Origin: Infirmifilum sp. NZ | Lineage (GTDB): Archaea; Thermoproteota; Thermoprotei; Thermofilales; Thermofilaceae | NCBI RefSeq assembly: GCF_022693705.1 | Contig: NZ_CP094288.1 | Location: forward strand, 1,566,429 to 1,630,428 | DNA: 64,000 nt | Direction of reading: 5' to 3' | Shown: positions 48,670 through 58,403 of the stretch, piece after piece | Numbering within the stretch: position 1 is the stretch's first letter | How the letters are laid out: each line of letters begins with the position of its first letter | Notes under the pieces: model-generated | Told to the model about the DNA's origin: nothing | The model's input: the letters and a program-made list of their open reading frames with translations, nothing else | Database searches by the model: none | Translations under genes and position numbers: made by a program

Positions 48670-49566
48670 TCACCTCAAGCTCGACATGGATATCCTCTTA
48701 TATGTGTGTCTGACACCTCTCACCGCTAAAGAGAGCTCCAGGATGTTCTCCGGGACAGCCACACCCATCGAGTAACCCGAATCACCAATGTGGTGGATAT
48801 CGCATCCACAGGCCTTCGAGTGGAGAGCAATGCTCCTGACGACCTCCCGCTGACTGCCCTCCTGGGACGTCCCAATAGTGCACATCACTAGCGCATCGTA
48901 CCTCGAAGCCAGAGATACGACACTCTCCACAGCTTCCGGCGTCGCGCCGGGAACCGTGAAGGGGGCCGGGACGAGCACTCCATCAGCCCCAGCGGCTAAA
49001 ACCTCCTCGATTAAAGGAAGCTCGTACATTTTCTCAACTCTCAGCCCACCGCTGTGCATCTTACCCCCAAACACGAGCGCGCGCCCTCCAGCGACATCAA
49101 CCGCCTCCCTGACTCCTGCTGCTATCCTACCCCACGTCACGCCCAGACCCGGGTTCCCTGTGACAACTACGAGCCTCGAGCCCAGCTCCATGCTTCGTAT
49201 AACGCTCACCTTTGTAAGCCTCCTACCCTCCGGGATCAAACCCTCGTCCACCGGTTCGAGGTTGTTCCCGATAAATCTTCCCGTAAACTCGGCTATGCCT
49301 CGAATCGAGGCGTACTCGCTCGGCACGCCTGCGACAGCCGGGTTGAGGACATCGTACATGTTCAAAATTAGGACGTCTGCCCCGAACCGCGAAGCTATCT
49401 CGACGTTTGACACCCCGTCGACCAAGGGGCTGGCCGTCACAACGACCTCTGCCGCAACCACTCTACCCTCAGAGGCTTTGACTGCTTCCTTGAAATCCTT
49501 GGCACCCATGCTTGCAAGCTCCCTGCCTGTCAGGTTTAGAACCCTTCTAGACATTTCCCGACGCAC
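48670..49566 (-). CDS. TIM-barrel-like protein of PTS operons, unknown function
   Basis: 298 residues. LVDGVSNVEIASRFGADVLI and LNMYDVLNP, then NLEPVDEGLIPEGRR, VVVTGNPGLGVTWGRIAAGV, GKMHSGGLRV, ADGVLVPAPFTVPGATPEAV, MCTIGTSQEGSQREVVRSIA and DIHHIGDSGYSMGVAVPENI form the pattern of a family (DUF7916-like, as I recall it) that sits in many bacterial PTS operons, often mislabelled as phosphatase. The repeated strand-plus-glycine motifs suggest a TIM barrel that binds a phosphosugar. The first gene of the minus-strand PTS operon, sharing a divergent promoter with the permease. Confidence 0.6.
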   Translation of the reverse strand: MRREMSRRVLNLTGRELASMGAKDFKEAVKASEGRVVAAEVVVTASPLVDGVSNVEIASRFGADVLILNMYDVLNPAVAGVPSEYASIRGIAEFTGRFIGNNLEPVDEGLIPEGRRLTKVSVIRSMELGSRLVVVTGNPGLGVTWGRIAAGVREAVDVAGGRALVFGGKMHSGGLRVEKMYELPLIEEVLAAGADGVLVPAPFTVPGATPEAVESVVSLASRYDALVMCTIGTSQEGSQREVVRSIALHSKACGCDIHHIGDSGYSMGVAVPENILELSLAVRGVRHTYKRISMSSLR

Positions 49567-49604
49567 ATTCGAGAGCCTGAAGCTTATAACTTTTACTACC
49601 TAAG

Positions 49605-49634
49605 AAAGTTTTATAAAAAAACTTTATAAATATC
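49605..49634. promoter_or_regulatory. Divergent promoter with inverted repeat between the PTS operon and permease
   Basis: AAAGTTTT-ATAAA-AAAACTTT (49605-49625) is an 8-bp perfect inverted repeat with a 5-base spacer; it is immediately followed by a TATA box TTTATAAATATC (49623-49634), which is 23-34 bases before the permease ATG. On the other strand the repeat itself contains a TATA-like TTTATAAAAC for the genes on the left. The arrangement fits a shared operator bound by a regulator. Confidence 0.6.
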
Positions 49635-49656
49635 TGTGGTGTAAAACCTTTATTGT

Positions 49657-51258
49657 ATGGCAGCACTCGGACCATTCGAAGTAGGCATCCTTGGACTTCT
49701 AGCCTTAATCTTCGGCCTCGACTACATATGGTGTTGCCCCCTATTCATATGGAGACCCCTCGTCGCCGGCACACTCACGGGCCTGATCCTAGGTGACCCC
49801 ATCACAGGTCTACTGGTAGGATCCCTTCTAGAGTTCGTCTTCGCGGGCCTCTTCACCATAGGAGGGGGAACTGTCCCCGAGGCCTCTACGGGCACAATAG
49901 CCTCCGCGGTCGTCGCAATAACTATGGGCCTGAAACCCGAGGCGGCTGTACCCCTCGCGCTACCTGTCGCAGTCCTGACTATGAACCTTGAGATCGTGGT
50001 CAGGTCCTTCGACGCAGTCTTTAGCCACTGGGCTGACCGCGAGATTGAGAGGGGGAACTTCGGGGCAATACCGCTTATAAACATACTCGGCGCAATCCCC
50101 TGGGGGCTCAGCAGAGCTATCCCAATATGGGGCCTCTTAGGGGCGCTCGCTATCAACCCTCAGGGCGTAAAGGCTTTCATCGACTCGTTGCAGGTGGTCC
50201 AGATAGGCCCCCTGACCGTGAGGCTCTGGGACGCGATGGCGGTTGCTGGAGCAGTGCTACCAGCCCTCGGCGCCGCGATCCTGATGAAGATGATGCTTTC
50301 AAGGGAGACTGTTGCCTTCTACATCCTTGGATTCGCCCTCGCCGCCTATTTGAAGCTGAGCCTCATGGCGATAACGCTCATCGCCGGCTCCGTAATATTC
50401 GCCCTCTACCTGTTCACGCACAGAGAAGTGCTCGGGGGGATGACCTCCACATCCACTGCACCACTCACAGGCAAAGCAACGACTAAGGACTTCCTCCGCT
50501 GGTTCGGGATCTCGTGGCTTCTTCAGTCCTCCTGGAACTACGAGAGAATGCAGGGCACAGGTTTTGCTCACGGAATGCTGGATGTTGAGAAGAGGCTTCG
50601 CAAGGACCCGGAGGAGCTGAAATCCTGGATGCGCCTACACAACGAGTTCTACAACACTAACCCGCACCTCCATAACCTGATCTACGGAATAGTGATCTCG
50701 CTGGAGGAGCAGGGCGCAGACCAGGACACAATACGCGGCATCAAGACAGCTCTCATGGGGCCGTTCGCCGGGCTAGGCGACTCGATAATGTTTTTCGTGC
50801 TGCTACCCATAGCCTTCCTTCTCGGAGCGTCGCTGGGCGTGAACGGCAACATCCTGGGACCAGTCGTCGCGCTACTGATCTGGATACCTATATCCTGGGC
50901 TATAAAGTACTACTCCCTCGTGTACGGCTACAGGTACGGTTTATCCTTGGCTGAGGTTCTGAAGGGCGATGTGGTGAAGGTCTTCAGAGAAGCCACCATG
51001 AGCTTCGCTATGGCCATAGTCGGGGGCATTACAGCAACCTACGTGAGGGCTACAACGCCAATAGTCCTAGCGTCATACGGCGGGCAGGCCATAAAGCTCC
51101 AGCCTATCCTAGACCAGCTGATGCCGTCCCTGCTACCGCTTCTCTTCACACTGTTCACGTACTGGCTCATCAAGAACAAGGGCTACAGCTACGGCAAAGC
51201 TGTGATAGTGCTGTTCCTAATAGCCTTCATACTTGCGTTGCTGGGCATCCTCGGATAG
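49657..51258 (+). CDS. PTS mannose-family permease, fused EIIC-EIID
   Basis: 533 residues. Residues 1 to about 255 are EIIC: many membrane helices, RPLVAGTLTGLILGDPITGL and VGSLLEFVFAGLFTIGGGTV. Residues about 270-533 are EIID: ISWLLQSSWNYERMQGTGFA, HGMLDVEKRLRKDPEELKSW, RLHNEFYNTNPHLHNLIYGI, ISLEEQGADQDTIRGIKTAL and MGPFAGLGDSI. These are normally two proteins; here one reading frame carries both with a short linker around STSTAPLTGKATTK. It would form the membrane channel for the sugar. Nearly leaderless. Its end overlaps the convergent HAD gene by 42 bases. Confidence 0.9.
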   Translation: MAALGPFEVGILGLLALIFGLDYIWCCPLFIWRPLVAGTLTGLILGDPITGLLVGSLLEFVFAGLFTIGGGTVPEASTGTIASAVVAITMGLKPEAAVPLALPVAVLTMNLEIVVRSFDAVFSHWADREIERGNFGAIPLINILGAIPWGLSRAIPIWGLLGALAINPQGVKAFIDSLQVVQIGPLTVRLWDAMAVAGAVLPALGAAILMKMMLSRETVAFYILGFALAAYLKLSLMAITLIAGSVIFALYLFTHREVLGGMTSTSTAPLTGKATTKDFLRWFGISWLLQSSWNYERMQGTGFAHGMLDVEKRLRKDPEELKSWMRLHNEFYNTNPHLHNLIYGIVISLEEQGADQDTIRGIKTALMGPFAGLGDSIMFFVLLPIAFLLGASLGVNGNILGPVVALLIWIPISWAIKYYSLVYGYRYGLSLAEVLKGDVVKVFREATMSFAMAIVGGITATYVRATTPIVLASYGGQAIKLQPILDQLMPSLLPLLFTLFTYWLIKNKGYSYGKAVIVLFLIAFILALLGILG

Positions 51259-51939
51259 CGAACTAAATTTAAGCTGTTTTTTACCCACTATCTTTCTCAC
51301 GGCCTCAATTACACCGTTTCCGTACTCTCCGTTAGTCACGAGGTCTGCCGCTTCCTTGACCTTCTCGTCGGCGTTAGCCACAGCCACACGCGTCCAAGCC
51401 TGTTGGAAAAGCGGCAGGTCTGAAGCGCTGTCGCCTATTGCGACAACACGGATACCGCTCCAGCCCGTCAGTCTAAGCAGCCTAGCAAGCCCCACACCCT
51501 TGTCAAGCCCCTTAGGCGCAAAGACGTAGGTTCTAGAGCCAACCTTCTTCAGTTCAAGGGGGGCTTCCCCAAGCCCTGAGGCCACCTTTTCAGCAACCTT
51601 CAACGAGTCCTGGTCGAAGTAATAGAGCACCTCCCCCCTGTTCACCGAGGGTACTTCTCTGGAAATCCTTTCGAGGATCCTACCCCAAACCCTCGGCTTG
51701 AAGACCACCTCCCTGGACGAAAGGTAAACCACTGATCCCAGCTCAAGCACCATCGCGTCAAAGACGCTTAGAGGCACGAACGCCTCGATGTCCGATAGCG
51801 GGCGCGCGGTAGCTAAAGCAAGCTTAAAGCCGCTCCTCTGCTTAAGCGAGCTCAGCGACTCAACAATGCTTGGATCGGCTTTCTCGTTTTCCCTGGCGAG
51901 AGTCCCGTCGTAATCCACAACAAATAACAGCTCACTCAT
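51217..51939 (-). CDS. HAD-superfamily (Cof-like) sugar phosphatase
   Basis: 240 residues. Motif I is LLFVVDYDGTLARENEKADP (DxDGT), motif II is in ALATARPLSDIEAFVPL, and motif IV is VVAIGDSASDLPLFQQAWTR (GDxxxD) followed by VAVANADEKVKEAADLVTN, which classes it as HAD IIB (Cof). Such enzymes dephosphorylate sugar phosphates; next to the PTS permease it may prevent sugar-phosphate stress. The C-terminal tail overlaps the permease gene on the opposite strand. The gap 51940-52326 holds AT-rich promoter DNA and no gene I can recognise. Confidence 0.8.
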   Translation of the reverse strand: MSELLFVVDYDGTLARENEKADPSIVESLSSLKQRSGFKLALATARPLSDIEAFVPLSVFDAMVLELGSVVYLSSREVVFKPRVWGRILERISREVPSVNRGEVLYYFDQDSLKVAEKVASGLGEAPLELKKVGSRTYVFAPKGLDKGVGLARLLRLTGWSGIRVVAIGDSASDLPLFQQAWTRVAVANADEKVKEAADLVTNGEYGNGVIEAVRKIVGKKQLKFSSLSEDAQQRKYEGY

Positions 51940-52326
51940 ATTACTCAGCTTTTCTCTTCGTGGTGGTGACTTTAAGAAATTTTGCCATATATTGCTTCAG
52001 CGCAGCAAGTTTCCGGATGCTTCCACGTATTTTAAGTAGATATTCATGTACCCGAGGGTCGAGGCCTCCTGAATTAAATATCGTGCCAACAAGAGGCATC
52101 GTCATAATCCGCAAGGAAAACTGTTCGAAATTTAGAGACCTTTAATTTTAAGGTAAGGAAGTCTAAAGTCCCAAAGAAAAAATGTGTCTTCCTCAATATA
52201 AGCCTGCCTAAAGATCTATTCCAAATAAAAAATTATGTAAGAACGCTTTAGTTATGAGGCAGAGGCAACTTCTAAGTTAAAAATATATTTCCCCATGGGA
52301 CAGGCATTAATGCAAGAAGTGACAAC

Positions 52327-53606
52327 ATGGCACGTGGATCCTTTACAAAGCTTGAAACCACTCTGCTAGTATTACTGATTCTCGCGTCAATATTCGCCGC
52401 GTGGGGGTGGATTGGATAATTGGAGCGAGGCCCCCTCAGCAACCCGTGACCACACCCCAAAACCAGCCCCAGGCTGAAAAACTCTATTATGTACCCATTC
52501 TTGACAAGTGGATGACGCAAGAAGAGATAATCAACGAGATAAAGAAAGAGCATACTGTTATAATCGCAGATTGGACATATGGTGGGTTGGTCGAGACATA
52601 TCATGTGCCGGCTTTCAAGAAGTATGTAAAGGATAAGTATGGAGTCGATATTGAAGTTACGTGGGTCGGGACACAGGAACCTGAGGTTATCGTCTCCTCT
52701 GTGCTTCAAGCTTTACAAGCGGGTAGATCTGCTCCCTACGATGTTGTTGCAATCGAGGCGTCATATTTCTTTAGGGCTAAGAGTGCTTCCGCTGTTGCTC
52801 CAGCCGTATATGTAGGCAATTTCCTAATGGGAAATCTGAAAAATATAAACCCCTTCTTCCTCCAGTATCAGCCATATGGTGTTGTCTTCCAGGCAATCGA
52901 CACAGCAGGAATCCTCGCTAATAAGGAAAAGGCAGGATGGATTAAAGACTACACCGATCTAGCTGACCCAAGGCTCAAAGGGCATGTAATTCTACCTACA
53001 CCTGGAACAGTTCACTTTGCAAACTATCTCGTGAACCTAGCTCTAGCAATGGGTAAGAATTACAAGAACCCGACTGAAATGCAGGAGGTGATAAAGTTTG
53101 CCGCTGAGAAAATACACCCTAATGTGCTTAGATACACCGTGTCTGAGGCTGAGATTATGGAGTATCTAGAGAGGGGAGAGGCATGGGCCGTGGCATGGTG
53201 GTGGTACCTTGCTCCAGTTGAGGCAGCTAAGGGATACCCTATAACAAGAATAGCTCAGCCTCAGGGCAATGTATTCTTACCCGGTATTGCATGGATACCT
53301 AAAAAGGTAGAACATCCTGTACTCGCGCAAATATTCATAGACTTCCTTATGAGTCCACAAATGTGGTTCGCTCTTGACTTCCCACAGTACCGTGATAGCA
53401 AGGGGGACTTCCTAATGCTTCATCAAAACTTGCTAAATGACAGCAATTTTGATCTTCTTCCCGATTGGATAAAGCCGATATACAAAGACTTATACCCCTA
53501 CCCATTGGACAAGATGTACGAGTGGTATGTGTTCCCAGATTACTCTTACATAGAAGCTCACACCGAGGAATGGTCTAACCTTTACAACCAATTGACGCGA
53601 AGTTAA
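52327..53606 (+). pseudogene. ABC transporter substrate-binding protein (PotD-like), signal peptide out of frame
   Basis: The mature part, from about 52404, is a 400-residue periplasmic-binding-protein type II: DIEVTWVGTQEPEVIVSSVL, DYTDLADPRLKGHVILPTPG and GIAWIPKKVEHPVLAQIFID, with a Q/P-rich linker (RPPQQPVTTPQNQPQ) near its start. The signal/anchor FTKLETTLLVLLILASIFAA starts at ATG 52327 but in a different frame; a G run (GCGTGGGGGTGG) at 52391-52399 would need one more G to join them. The family resembles spermidine/putrescine or iron/sugar binding proteins. First of five frameshifted genes. Confidence 0.7.
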
Positions 53607-53644
53607 TATCCTTTTTAACTAAAAACAAGATTTTTGGTGAGCGT

Positions 53645-54488
53645 ATGTTTGGTAGCAGGTTAGAGCGACTGGGCATTTATCTCGCTATTACACCCGCCTT
53701 AATCTACATAGTCACTTTTTGGTTGGTCCCAATGCTAAATGTACTTTTCATTAGCGTTACTGCAGGAGACTCATACATAACTGGTAAAATTGTTTATGTG
53801 GGTTTAGACAATTTTGTTAAAGCTATAACACAGTACTCCTCTGCCGTTAAAAACTCTACTATTTTAACCCTTGTAGCCGCAACAGTTGACCTAATCATAG
53901 GATATCCTCTTGCTTACTTGCTAGCACGGAAGAAAATATACTTTGAAAACATAATTAGAGCCCTGATGGTCTTTCCTTACTTCGGAGACCTTTATATATC
54001 GTATGGGGTTATGGAACATGTTCCTCCCTGGAGGACTATTCGATATCTTTTACAGTATGTTCGGAGTAACATATAGGCAAATCCTTTACACACCTATTTC
54101 GGTAGTTCTAGGCTTTTCGATCTTCACATTGCCCTTTATGGTGCTTTATATATCCTCAGCTTTACAAGAAATTGATCCTTCTCTTGAAGATGCAGCAATG
54201 ACACTCGGAGCACCCCCTACAACAACGTTCTTTAAGATTATACTTCCATTATCAGCTCCTGGCGCGATAGCTGGTTTCTTGGCGTGTTTTGGGTGGAATC
54301 CAGGAGGGTACATGATACCCTTACTGCTAGGAGGAGTAGAGGCCAGTGACGTGATGACCGTGAGGATAGTTGAGTTGAGCTTGAGCATGCACAACTACGG
54401 ATTAGCGGCTTCACTTGCTATAATCCTGATAACTTTCACCATATTTACAACTTACCTTACATTCCGGGTCACGAAGGTGATAAAGTAA
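53645..54488 (+). pseudogene. ABC transporter permease 1 (PotB-like), frameshifted
   Basis: Two overlapping frames make one permease. The first has LERLGIYLAITPALIYIVTF and ends YPLAYLLARKKIYFENIIRA plus GDLYISYG; the second continues LWNMFLPGGLFDIFYSMFGV, IFTLPFMVLYISSALQEIDP and the EAA motif EDAAMTLGAPPTTTFFKIIL. The join is at the GGGG run near 54005-54010 (one G too many). Together about 280 residues and six membrane helices, as usual. The TAA stop overlaps the ATG of permease 2. Confidence 0.75.
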
Positions 54489-55262
54489 TGAGGCAAAAGA
54501 TGGGATCCATTTTTCAGTAATACTCACGATAATCTCTCCTTTTCTTTTCATATTCTACAGAGCAGTCACGTATAGGAGGCCGACTGGAGTTGATTTCGTT
54601 GGTTTAGAATTCTTCAAATCCATACCCGAGGCATACTGGAGAGCTCTCGGAAACTCTCTAATAATAGGTGCGTTAGTATCCTTGGTGGATTTCCTCATTG
54701 CACTACCTCCAGCTTACATTCTCGCTAAGCATGAGTTCAAATTCAAGAGAATACTAGCCGCGATCCTCGTTGCCCCAATGTTTACGCCTGATGTTGTGGC
54801 CGGCATAGGTCTTCAAGTAGTTTACTTCAAGTACTATAATTTATACGGAACTTTTATTGGAACCATATTGGGGCTTGCATCCATAAGTTATCCTATGATG
54901 TTCCTCCTGCTCTTGGTCTCTATAAAAAATCTTGATACAGCCTACGAGGAAGCAGCCCAAACCCTTGGTGCTACCCCATGCAGACAATTATCAGGGTTGT
55001 TCTTCCATTGATAGGACCTGGAATATTCAGCGGCTTTTTATTAACGTATGTATGGAGCATCAACAACTATCTTCTTCCCCTGTTTATCACAGGACCAGGC
55101 GTTGACCTGCTGGCTGTGAAGTTATACTCAGATATCAGATGGTGGGGGTTGTTAGGCAGGGTTGCCGCAGAAGCCTCTATCTTGCAACTTGCAACATTCG
55201 GCATAATGCTACTGTACTTAAAGACTCTTGGAGCAAAGTATCTTAGCGGCTTCAGCCTATGA
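54488..55262 (+). pseudogene. ABC transporter permease 2 (PotC-like), frameshifted twice
   Basis: From ATG 54488: MRQKMGSIF, then one T is missing in the T5 run at about 54511-54515, after which the frame reads SVILTIISPFLFIFYRAVTY and onward to AYEEAAQTLGATP (EAA motif). A second missing base in the CCCC run at about 54975 is needed to go on with MQTIIRVVLPLIGPGIFSGF and to the stop at 55262. Restored, it is a normal 258-residue permease. Confidence 0.75.
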
Positions 55263-56078
55263 CTGTGAGCGCCATCATTGGGGTCTTTTTTATACTTATG
55301 CTTGCAACACTCCATGCACCCATAATTGCTTATTGGCTTATCATTAGGTGTGTGTCAACGAATCTACAGTTTCTTCTGACTCCCAAGATTTCTACCCTAC
55401 TGGAGCAGGAAAATGACAAAGGTATAAAGGTGAAAATTGCCTTAAACAGAAGAGTAGAAAATTACAGCCTTATTAATTCCTCCTTAGGTGTTGTTATCAA
55501 GTCCGGCACCAAGGAAAGAGAGCTCTTACTTGATGCTCAACTTGCTCACGATCAAACACACGAGAACATAGTTTATTTAGAAGTTACCTCAAGCGACGAT
55601 AGGCAAGCGATTCCGGTTGTGCTCAGTACGGATGATGAAAAACAGGCGGTATTCAAACTGATGCTATTGTTCTGAATTTTTTGAATGAAACATATGTTAG
55701 AGTGTGGGAGTGGAGCATTAGATACCCGAACGTGCTTGAGTCAAGGACTTTTATAATTCCCCACTTAGATGAGCTAAAATTGCTGAAAGACTACCTATCG
55801 CTAGAGCTATACGTCAATACTCTCATGCCCCGGAACGATATGTTATTAATGAAAGCTTAGATGAAGTTTTAAAAATGGAAAGTTACAGGGATTTCAGCCT
55901 CGTTAAGGTTTTAGTGTGGCCTAACTTCACTAAAGGCGTAACCATTGGGTACGAGGGACAAGTTTCTCCGATATTCTTTGGTTCTCTCCGCATTTATAAG
56001 CTCATTTTCGGGGCGCTAGATAAACCCATATTATACGTACAAAATCATGAAATGCACAGAGTGTATGTATGCAGATAG
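55259..56078 (+). pseudogene. Membrane-anchored protein of the ABC operon, frameshifted twice
   Basis: An ATG overlapping the stop of permease 2 starts a protein with one N-terminal membrane helix (IIGVFFILMLATLHAPIIAY). Its frame breaks at about 55650 and continues as GGIQTDAIVLNFLNETYVRV, WEWSIRYPNVLESRTFIIPH, LDELKLLKDYLSLELYVN; a second break near 55820 leads to ERYVINESLDEVLKMESYRD and ends IFGALDKPILYVQNHEMHRV YVCR. The family is not recognised. It may be an accessory extracytoplasmic subunit. Confidence 0.45.
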
Positions 56079-56146
56079 TTATCACAATTGTTGCATGTCG
56101 AGCATAAATATCTCGTTGTGCGGACCGACAGAGTTTATAGTAATAC

Positions 56147-57245
56147 TTAACCGGCTTTGAATAAAATGCCTCTGTTGAACGCTATATAAATACGGGATCC
56201 TTCCTCAAGAGACGCGTACTTAAATTTTTCTTCTCCAAACATGTCGACCTTAAAGGTCTCAGGGATGCCTAAATCCAGCTCTAACCTTAGATAGGCTCCT
56301 ACACACTTTCTTCAATACTTTTGCTGGTAGAATGTTCGCGAATTTCTCCTTGAATTGAGAGGCTTCATCCTCGTTAGGTATCACAGTAACATCTTCAGGT
56401 CTAACTGACACTATGACCTCGTCACCGACTCGGGCATCAGAACTGCTTTTCACATACAGCCTCATACCGTTGGCATCTACTTCCGCAAGGTACTTTTCAC
56501 GATCCATTGAAATGATCTTGCCGCTGATAAAGTTACTAAGGCCGACGAATTCAGCAACAAAAGGAGATTTCGGAGTAAGGTATAACTCGATAGGAGTTCC
56601 ACTTTGCTCTATCTTCCCGTCCCGTAGGATATAAATGTAGTCTGCTATTGCAAATGCCTCGCTTTGATCATGCGTAACGTAAATGGCAGTTTTGCCTGTT
56701 TCCTTCTGGATCCTTCTGATTTCGTATTTTAGCTCCTCCCTCAATTTCGCGTCAAGATGACCTAGGGGCTCGTCAAATAAGAGAACTTTAGGATCTATAA
56801 CGAGGGCTCGAGCTATAGCTACTCTCTGCGCTTGCCCCCCACTCAGCTGGGTGGGTTTCCTTTTTTCAAACCCTTCCATCTTCACAAGTTTTAGCATATT
56901 CTTTATTCTCCGGTCAATCTCATCCCTAGGAAGCTTTCTCAATCTCATACCGAACGCAATATTGTCATATACTGTTAAATGCGAAAACAGGGCTATATTC
57001 TGAAAAACATATCCAATTCCTCTCTTCCATGACGGTAATTCAGTAACGTCTACTCCATCAAAGAGTATTCTTCCATTATCGGGTCTGATAAGGCCAGCGA
57101 TGATCTTAAGCAATGTTGATTTTCCAGAACCGCTTGGGCCAAGAATGCAGACCAGCTGTCCACTTTTAGCCTCCTGTTCCACATTTTTTAGCACTGGCAC
57201 TCCCCCAAAGGATTTAGTGACCCCTTCGACCCTAACCTCAACCAT
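56147..57245 (-). pseudogene. ABC transporter ATP-binding protein (PotA-like), C-terminal domain frameshifted
   Basis: The nucleotide-binding domain is intact: ILGPSGSGKSTLLKIIAGLI (Walker A), TQLSGGQAQRVAIARALVID (signature), KVLLFDEPLGHLDAKLREEL (Walker B) and VTHDQSEAFAIADYIYIL. A TOBE domain begins about residue 240. At about 56287 one base is missing (GTGTGTAGG); beyond it the true end, GAYLRLELDLGIPETFKVDM and YIAFNRGILFKAG, lies in another frame down to 56147. The catalytic part could still work, but the transporter partners are broken. It is convergent with the rest of the operon. Confidence 0.8.
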
Positions 57246-57318
57246 TCAGCTCGGCTTCTACCCATCTCCAGGAGATAAAAACGTTTCTTATTCAAAGGTA
57301 TAAATCAAGCTATAAGAC

Positions 57319-58293
57319 TCAGGGTAGTCTCATTCTAAGTCTCTCTACTAGGGATTCGCCCACTTCGCGTCCGCTTTTAATCATCGCATAAACCAGGCAG
57401 CCAACGAGCGCCTGTGAGCCCACGTATGGTTCCTTTACGATAGCATTCGGAATCTTTTCCTTAAGTTCGAGCAGATAGGCCTCCCAAACAGTCCTAGACT
57501 TAAATACACTGCCTACTTCACCCACTACAGGCGCTTCTAGTCCCAGCCGGTCTGCCACTGTCACTGCAGAAAGTGCGAGCTCCTTTCCAGCCCTCACCAG
57601 GATAGCCCTCGAGATCTCGTCTCCTCTCTGCGCTTCCTCGTCAACTATTCTAGAAATCCCAGCAACCTTGGAGATATCGCCTTTAGACACATCCAGGTAG
57701 ATCTTGTCGATTATTTCCAGGAGGTCATGGACCCCGAAGTAGTCACTAATCCTTTTTACGAGAGAGGTCCATGGCCCGCGACCGTCGTAAGCCCTTGATG
57801 CCGAGTTCAATGCCTGTAGCGCAATCCACGCACCACTCCCCTCGTCACCTATGAGCCAACCCCAGCCGCTGGACCTAGTAGTCCTGCCCTCCGCGTCTAA
57901 GCCTATTGCGATAGCTCCTGTTCCCGCAATTACTGCTACCCCAGGTCTCCCGAGAGTGACAGCATAGAGCGCAGCTAGAGCGTCATGGATGATGTGGGTT
58001 TTATCGGCTGGAAGACCCACTCTCTCTGCAATCTCTTTTGCTCTAGTGTGCTGTTCTCGGGTATCAAGTCCTGCCCAGGATAGTACGATAAGGTCAAGGT
58101 CGTCTAGATCCAGCTGCGCCGACTCTAACGCGCTACGGTGTGAGCGGCTCAAGTTCTGCACGATAACTTCTTCCTCGAGGATGACGTCTGCAGGGCCAGA
58201 GAAGCCAAGGCCTAGAAGCTCAAGTTCTTCTCCCACAACAGCGCTGACAGTTTTCGTTTTTCCAATATCTACAAGCAGGAACTTCATACTCAT
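57319..58293 (-). CDS. BadF/BadG-type sugar kinase, probable N-acetylhexosamine kinase
   Basis: 324 residues of the ASKHA fold. Phosphate-1 loop FLLVDIGKTKTVSAVVGEEL, phosphate-2 GVAVIAGTGAIAIGLDAEGR followed by SSGWGWLIGDEGSGAWIALQ, and adenosine-binding region AVTVADRLGLEAPVVGEVGS. These features match the BadF/BadG/BcrA/BcrD group that contains N-acetylglucosamine kinases. It would phosphorylate sugars taken up without the PTS, for example through the neighbouring ABC transporter, and feed the deacetylase. A 110-base gap separates it from the GatZ gene on the same strand. Confidence 0.75.
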   Translation of the reverse strand: MSMKFLLVDIGKTKTVSAVVGEELELLGLGFSGPADVILEEEVIVQNLSRSHRSALESAQLDLDDLDLIVLSWAGLDTREQHTRAKEIAERVGLPADKTHIIHDALAALYAVTLGRPGVAVIAGTGAIAIGLDAEGRTTRSSGWGWLIGDEGSGAWIALQALNSASRAYDGRGPWTSLVKRISDYFGVHDLLEIIDKIYLDVSKGDISKVAGISRIVDEEAQRGDEISRAILVRAGKELALSAVTVADRLGLEAPVVGEVGSVFKSRTVWEAYLLELKEKIPNAIVKEPYVGSQALVGCLVYAMIKSGREVGESLVERLRMRLP

Positions 58294-58403
58294 ACCTTTA
58301 CCTAATTCAATTATTTACATTTCTCTAACCTTGAGACCAATATTCGTATTGTTGCTAAGTTATCGGGAAAGGTTTCGACACGCTAATATTGTTTATACCC
58401 CGA

